DNA of 64,000 nt. Source: Fontisphaera persica (GTDB lineage Bacteria; Verrucomicrobiota; Verrucomicrobiia; Limisphaerales; Fontisphaeraceae). The stretch is from the NCBI RefSeq assembly GCF_024832785.1, contig NZ_CP116615.1:62001-126000 (forward strand), written 5' to 3'. Below, piece by piece: positions 60,158-64,000 of this stretch (its first letter is position 1; every line of letters begins with the position of its first letter). Below the pieces are notes generated by a model. It worked only from the letters and a program-made list of their open reading frames with translations, did not search any database and was not told where the DNA came from. The translations under genes were made by a program, and so were the position numbers.

Positions 60158-61948
60158 TTATGGCGCCTTTTGGCCGAGGCAATACAACTGGTTTCGGCCC
60201 CGAAGGTAGATGCGGCCCTCCATCAAGGCCGGCGTGGCGAAGACCAAATCAGAGAGTTTGTTCCGGCCCAGCTCTTGAAACTTTGGCCCGGCGGCGGCCA
60301 GGATGGTCACGCCGTTTTCGCCAAAGAGATAGAGTTTTCCGGCGGCGAGGGCAGGCGAGGCTTTGAATTCCATTTCCAATTCGTGCTCGTACTGCCTTTT
60401 GCCGGTGGCCAGCTCGTACACGGTCAGGATGCCGGAGCTGGTGAGCAGATAGACGTATTTGCCGTCGCTGAGCGGGCTGCAAATGTCAGGTATGCCATCG
60501 AGTTGCTTCCACAGAACGTGGGTTTTGGTGACATCGCCGGTGCCATCAGGTTTGGTGGCCACCAATTCTTCATTGGCCGTGATGACCAGTCCGCCGGCGA
60601 CAATGGGGGAGGGCGTGACTTCGCCGTGGCATACCTGCGCCCGCCACACTTCGGCGCCGGTGTCGGGGTCATACGTCATCAGCCACGGGTTGCCGGTGGC
60701 CACCAGCAGCGTGCGGTTGCCCGCAGAGGCCACCACGGGGGTGGACCAGCTTGCGCCCACTGGCCGCGGGGCGGTTTTCCAGACTTCCGCTCCGGTGGCG
60801 GTATTAAAGGCGTAGATGACCGACTTGCCCGCTTCTTCGTCAGCCTGGTCCCATTGCACAATCAACAGGTTTTTGTAGAGTTCCAACGAGGCGGAGTGGC
60901 CGTATTGATTATCCGGTTTGCCCAGGCTTTTTTGCCACACCGGTTGTCCTTGGAAATCGAAGGCGGCCAAATCGCCGGTTTCGAAAATGGCAAAGACCCG
61001 CCGGCCATCGGTGGCGCAAGTCGAGGTGGCATAGAAACGGCCTTCCTCGTCTTCCGGCGGCAGGCGTTTGCCGGGCTTGCCCACCGGACGTTGCCAGAGG
61101 AGCTTGCCGGTGTCTGCGTCCACGCAAAAAACTTCCCGCTGGCCGGAGTTTCCACCGGTCATGAACACGCGATTGCTCCAAACCACCGGCGAATTGGGAC
61201 TGCCATAGGGCAGGGGCGTTTTCCACAGGATGCCTTCGCTACTTTCGCCGTCCCAGCGCACTGGCACATTGGTATAGGGGGAAACGCCAGCCCCTTCCGG
61301 CCCCCGGAAACGCGGCCAGTGGCGGGCCATTTCTTCGCGGCTGGGAAACGAGGCATCCACGGCGGGAGCAGGAGAAATTTGTGCCTTGGCAGGCGCCGCC
61401 TGTTTCGCCAATACGACATCCAAGTCGCTGTGCGCGGATTTAACCGCCCAGACGGCGAGGCCCGCTCCCAGCACGGCGACGGCCGTGACCGCCAGCCGGG
61501 AGAGGCGGGCGTCGCGCTCAAATAAATCTGGCCGCACCACATATTTGCCCGGTCGCGGGAGGCGGCGGCGCCAGGTGGCAAAATGCAGCGCCGGCAGGAG
61601 CACCAGCACGCCCCCCAGCAGCAGCCACCCACTGCGCTGGACGCGGGCAAGATGGCGAAAATAAGCGGCGCGCAGCTCCAAGTCCAGCTCCCGGATTTGT
61701 TGCTTGAGATTTTCATCTGTGGGTTTTTGGACCAGGGCCGCCTTGAGAGCCACCAGGCGGGGGTGGTCCACGGGATTCACCTGGCGACTTTGGAAATAAC
61801 TGAAAATCAGCGCCACGGCGAGGACGGCGCAGTAAATGCCTGCCACCCATGCCGTTCGCCGCGCGGGTTCTTTCCAAGGATGCTCATCGCCGGGCGCCGG
61901 GGTTTTGGCGGGCAACGGCGGGAGTTTGGGGGCAGGTTGGTCAGGCAT
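60158..61948 (-). CDS. Membrane-anchored PQQ-binding-like beta-propeller protein
   Basis: 596 residues. N-terminal cytosolic tail, then TM1 (about 34-52, WVAGIYCAVLAVALIFSYF), TM2 (105-123, WLLLGGVLVLLPALHF) and TM3 (150-168), with a predicted periplasmic propeller from about 205: HWPRFRGPEGAGVSPYTNVP and blades DADTGKLLWQRP, DFQGQPVWQKSL, NTATGAEVWKTAP, DPDTGAEVWRAQ and ELATGKRQYEHE. It is the same WPxxRG propeller type as the gene at 2490 but tethered. It overlaps the upstream iron-sulfur protein gene by eight bases and so belongs to the ferredoxin operon. The propeller might receive or donate electrons if it binds PQQ, but cofactor ligands were not identified. Confidence 0.82.
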   Translation of the reverse strand: MPDQPAPKLPPLPAKTPAPGDEHPWKEPARRTAWVAGIYCAVLAVALIFSYFQSRQVNPVDHPRLVALKAALVQKPTDENLKQQIRELDLELRAAYFRHLARVQRSGWLLLGGVLVLLPALHFATWRRRLPRPGKYVVRPDLFERDARLSRLAVTAVAVLGAGLAVWAVKSAHSDLDVVLAKQAAPAKAQISPAPAVDASFPSREEMARHWPRFRGPEGAGVSPYTNVPVRWDGESSEGILWKTPLPYGSPNSPVVWSNRVFMTGGNSGQREVFCVDADTGKLLWQRPVGKPGKRLPPEDEEGRFYATSTCATDGRRVFAIFETGDLAAFDFQGQPVWQKSLGKPDNQYGHSASLELYKNLLIVQWDQADEEAGKSVIYAFNTATGAEVWKTAPRPVGASWSTPVVASAGNRTLLVATGNPWLMTYDPDTGAEVWRAQVCHGEVTPSPIVAGGLVITANEELVATKPDGTGDVTKTHVLWKQLDGIPDICSPLSDGKYVYLLTSSGILTVYELATGKRQYEHELEMEFKASPALAAGKLYLFGENGVTILAAAGPKFQELGRNKLSDLVFATPALMEGRIYLRGRNQLYCLGQKAP

Positions 61949-63320
61949 TTTTAGTCACAGATGCGCCCGCCGGGGCGGCGCTCAAGGGGATGGTTTTGGC
62001 CCGCTGCTCGCGTTTGATGCGGGCTTGTTCATTGGGGCAATGCGTATAACACCGGGCACAGGCCACACACTGGCCCGGGTCTGGTTCAAAGGAGCACCGG
62101 CGGCGGTCAAATTGCACCAAGCTCAATAATTTGACGCCCAAAACCAAGCCTGCCAATGCGCCCCAGAGCATGCCGCCCACGGTGAAACGTTGCCGGATGC
62201 GCAGGGCCTGAGCGTACAATTCTTCCGCCGGTTTGCCGGAATCGTGAAACACTTTGCTGGCATCAGTCATTTGCCAGGCCTTGCCGGTGGCTTCGGCGGC
62301 TACTTGCTCCGCCAGGGCCACGGTGGGGTTCAATTTGGAGAATGGCACGGCCAATTGCCGCCCCAGCCAGCCACCGCCCAGGACGAGCAGCACTGCCAGG
62401 CCGCCAAAGACCAGCCGCCGCTGCCAAAGTTGTTGCGGGGTGGGCGTGGGCAGGAGGCCGGTAGGCTCCCGGATGGCTCCGTAGGGGCAGGCTACATCGC
62501 ACAACTGGCAGTGCACGCAGTCGTCCGGCAGCAAGGTGACGTTGTGCCGGGACACCCGGCTGCACAAACTGAGCAGCGCGCCGTAGGGACAGAGGAAGCG
62601 GCAGTAGGGCCGGCCAATCATGGTGCCCAATAACAGAAACACCCCGCCCAGCGCCACCATGGCGAAAGCTCCGCTCCGGCGGTACAACGAAACAAAGGGG
62701 TCGTATTGACAGAACAAAAAGGCGCTGCCGGTGGCGGCAAAGAGGATGCCCGCGCCCAGATAAATAAAGGGAATGACGCTCAGGCCATGCTCCAGCCATG
62801 GGGGCAGGGTCCTGGGCTTGACCACTACCAATTCCTGGATGGCGCCCAGGGGACAGACGGCCGCGCAAAACACCCGCCCGAAAAACAGGGCAAACACCAG
62901 CGGCAGCAGGAAAAACGCCAGGACCGACCAGGGCAGGGTGTAGTGGGAGTTGAACAAAGCCAGGGCGACATCCTGGGTTGAACCCACGCTGCAGATGCAG
63001 CCCTTGCGATAAAAGCCGAAATAGGCTACCGAAAAGACGGTAAGCCAGAACACGTGCTTGCGGGAGCGCAGTTTTAATACGAAATACGCCGCCAGGGCCA
63101 GGGCCGCCAGCAACACGGCCACATCCACATACTGCATCAAGTCCGCCCGCGGCGGCGGCGCGGTGGTGGGGGGGAAGGTGTAACCTGATTCAAAATCCGG
63201 CGGGGGGAAACGTTCCACGGCCCAGAGCAGGCCACCCGCCAACAAGACAGCCGCTCCCGTTGCCAGGGCCAGCCGCCAGATTCCTGATATTGCCCCGTGC
63301 CTTGCCACCCTTGACCTCAT
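61941..63320 (-). CDS. NapH/NosR-like polytopic membrane [4Fe-4S] protein
   Basis: 459 residues with about five or six membrane helices. Residue positions are approximate. A CIC motif in FYRKGCICSVGSTQDV (near 107) precedes the paired C-x3-CP motifs FCAAVCPLGAIQE (near 155) and YCRFLCPYGALLS (near 243), which are hallmarks of the NapH/NosR/CcoG group. Two ferredoxin sites follow: DDCVHCQLCDVACPYGAI (near 270) and, after another membrane helix, QCVACARCYTHCPN (near 430). Such proteins pass electrons from the quinone pool or flavin to periplasmic partners. It overlaps the Tat ferredoxin gene by four bases and the propeller gene by eight. It has no FMN-binding domain like NosR. Confidence 0.88.
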   Translation of the reverse strand: MRSRVARHGAISGIWRLALATGAAVLLAGGLLWAVERFPPPDFESGYTFPPTTAPPPRADLMQYVDVAVLLAALALAAYFVLKLRSRKHVFWLTVFSVAYFGFYRKGCICSVGSTQDVALALFNSHYTLPWSVLAFFLLPLVFALFFGRVFCAAVCPLGAIQELVVVKPRTLPPWLEHGLSVIPFIYLGAGILFAATGSAFLFCQYDPFVSLYRRSGAFAMVALGGVFLLLGTMIGRPYCRFLCPYGALLSLCSRVSRHNVTLLPDDCVHCQLCDVACPYGAIREPTGLLPTPTPQQLWQRRLVFGGLAVLLVLGGGWLGRQLAVPFSKLNPTVALAEQVAAEATGKAWQMTDASKVFHDSGKPAEELYAQALRIRQRFTVGGMLWGALAGLVLGVKLLSLVQFDRRRCSFEPDPGQCVACARCYTHCPNEQARIKREQRAKTIPLSAAPAGASVTKNA

Positions 63321-63910
63321 GCGTGATGTTCCCTGGATTTAAATTTGTAAGGCTGGTCGGCGGGCACGCGGGAGATGGCCTGCGCGGGACAAACTACCGC
63401 AATCGAGCACTCATTGCAGTTCACGCAACGGTCATGACGGATTTGCAGGTGGAAGGAACCATTGCCAAAAAGCGTGCAGCCTTTGACGCATTTGGCGCAA
63501 CCGATGCACAGCTCTTCCTCGATGGAATACTCGAAATACGGGTCTTCCAGCGCGCGGCGTTTGATGGCGCCGGTGGGGCAGAGCTGGTTTTCCGCCGCGG
63601 TGTTGAGGGCATTAGGCTCCGGCTCGAAGTACCCCGTGCACAGCTTGCAGTAGCCGCACATGGGATAGATTTGCACGCATTTGACGGCGGAGGGTTGCAG
63701 GACGCAGGCGGTGGCGCAGAGACCGCACCAGGAGCATTTATACGGGTCAATCTGCCAGACGGTGTGGGAGGCGCCGGTCTTCAAAGCGATGCCCCCCACC
63801 AGCACTCCCAAGCCGGCCATGGCTGCCGTGCGGGCGGTTTCCCGCAAAAATTGACGCCGGGCTACGCCTGGGGGCGGAGAAGCAGGTGACGTTTTGGCGG
63901 GACAGCTCAT
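63317..63910 (-). CDS. Tat-exported multi-cluster [4Fe-4S] ferredoxin
   Basis: 197 residues. The N-terminus has ARRQFLRETARTAAMAGLGV, a twin-arginine signal with hydrophobic core (about 18-45), so the folded protein is exported or membrane-anchored in the periplasm. Four cysteine groups follow: CSWCGLCATACVLQPSAVKC, CGYCKLCTGYF, CIGCAKCVKGCTLFG and CVNCNECSIAVVCP. Together they supply about four [4Fe-4S] clusters, as in NapG/NrfC-type electron carriers. It overlaps the downstream polytopic iron-sulfur gene by four bases (ATGA). A partial upstream gene ends six bases before its ATG, with AGAAGG as a weak ribosome-binding site. Confidence 0.9.
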   Translation of the reverse strand: MSCPAKTSPASPPPGVARRQFLRETARTAAMAGLGVLVGGIALKTGASHTVWQIDPYKCSWCGLCATACVLQPSAVKCVQIYPMCGYCKLCTGYFEPEPNALNTAAENQLCPTGAIKRRALEDPYFEYSIEEELCIGCAKCVKGCTLFGNGSFHLQIRHDRCVNCNECSIAVVCPAQAISRVPADQPYKFKSREHHA

Positions 63911-63916
63911 ACCTTC

Positions 63917-64000
63917 TTACGTTGTGGCTGCCGGTTTTTTGGGGACCATGATGCGCAAGGTGTTGCTTGCCTGGTCCAGCACCAGCACGCGGCCCTGGCG
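63917..64000 (-). CDS. C-terminal tail of an upstream operon gene (cut by window edge)
   Basis: 27 codons and a stop, reading RQGRVLVLDQASNTLRIMVP and then KKPAATT. It runs out of the window and is too short to assign. The GRVLVLDQASNTL stretch could be a beta-propeller blade or beta-barrel edge. It lies six bases upstream of the Tat ferredoxin gene, so it is part of the same transcript. Confidence 0.6.
   Translation of the reverse strand, partial: RQGRVLVLDQASNTLRIMVPKKPAATT

Noticed and set aside
1-64000. tRNA, rRNA and riboswitch search by eye
   Set aside because: No T-loop/anticodon cloverleaf, rRNA or recognisable riboswitch core was noticed; a covariance-model scan was not possible, so small RNAs may be missed.

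Overview
The window is a contiguous, GC-rich piece of a Gram-negative bacterial chromosome with no mobile-element core, no CRISPR array and no RNA gene that I could recognise. The gene repertoire points to the Verrucomicrobiota (Limisphaerales/Pedosphaera-like), an inference from content. Pointers are an LpxC-FabZ fusion beside LpxA (lipid A, so an outer membrane), several secreted PQQ-propeller proteins carrying DWPQWRG or HWPRFRG-type entries, a DUF6807 (PmoA-like) protein, a Tat-type flavoprotein, and very large secreted LamG/CARDB/Ig proteins that end in a short FYR/YYR module.

Layout. 1-7091: a truncated leuC, then sugar-nucleotide enzymes (UDP-glucuronate epimerase type SDR and UDP-glucose dehydrogenase with an overlapping mutT-like Nudix gene), an NADPH-FMN-reductase-like flavoprotein, a PQQ propeller and a membrane-anchored glycosidase-like protein. 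7131-13416: a tightly packed minus-strand trio (uncharacterised protein, PLD-fold protein, SNF2/RapA-like helicase) that looks like an anti-phage or anti-plasmid system. A voltage-gated K+ channel lies just upstream on the same strand. 14394-15581: a Gfo/Idh/MocA oxidoreductase with a clear intrinsic terminator. 16005-33368: one 5,787-codon gene for a secreted multidomain adhesin or matrix protein that contains seven copies of a 182-residue repeat.

33505-40605: a plus-strand operon MoxR - DUF58 - TgpA-like transglutaminase - DUF6807 - PAS histidine kinase. 40520-42434: an ABC-2-type permease broken by five one-base losses, all in homopolymer runs. 42498-47352: housekeeping genes (lpxA, lpxC-fabZ, pabA/trpG, xer-type recombinase, purC). 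47413-54579: a secreted beta-helix protein, an endonuclease III-related glycosylase lacking the usual lysine, and a secreted phytase-esterase/5'-nucleotidase fusion. 54722-57310: a PilB/GspE ATPase with an upstream TPR-MshEN protein. 57482-59668: a DUF4230 protein and a secreted unknown, then about 490 bp of non-coding DNA rich in inverted repeats. 60158-64000: a minus-strand operon of a Tat-exported multi-[4Fe-4S] ferredoxin, a NapH/NosR-like membrane iron-sulfur protein and a membrane-anchored PQQ propeller, plus the tail of an upstream gene.

The best candidate for an under-described system is the helicase/PLD/unknown trio at 7131-13416. The giant repeat protein, the iron-sulfur/PQQ-propeller operon and the homopolymer-frameshifted permease are the other points worth following. 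Reading-frame positions and motifs were read directly from the sequence. Family names come from recognition of motifs, with no database search.
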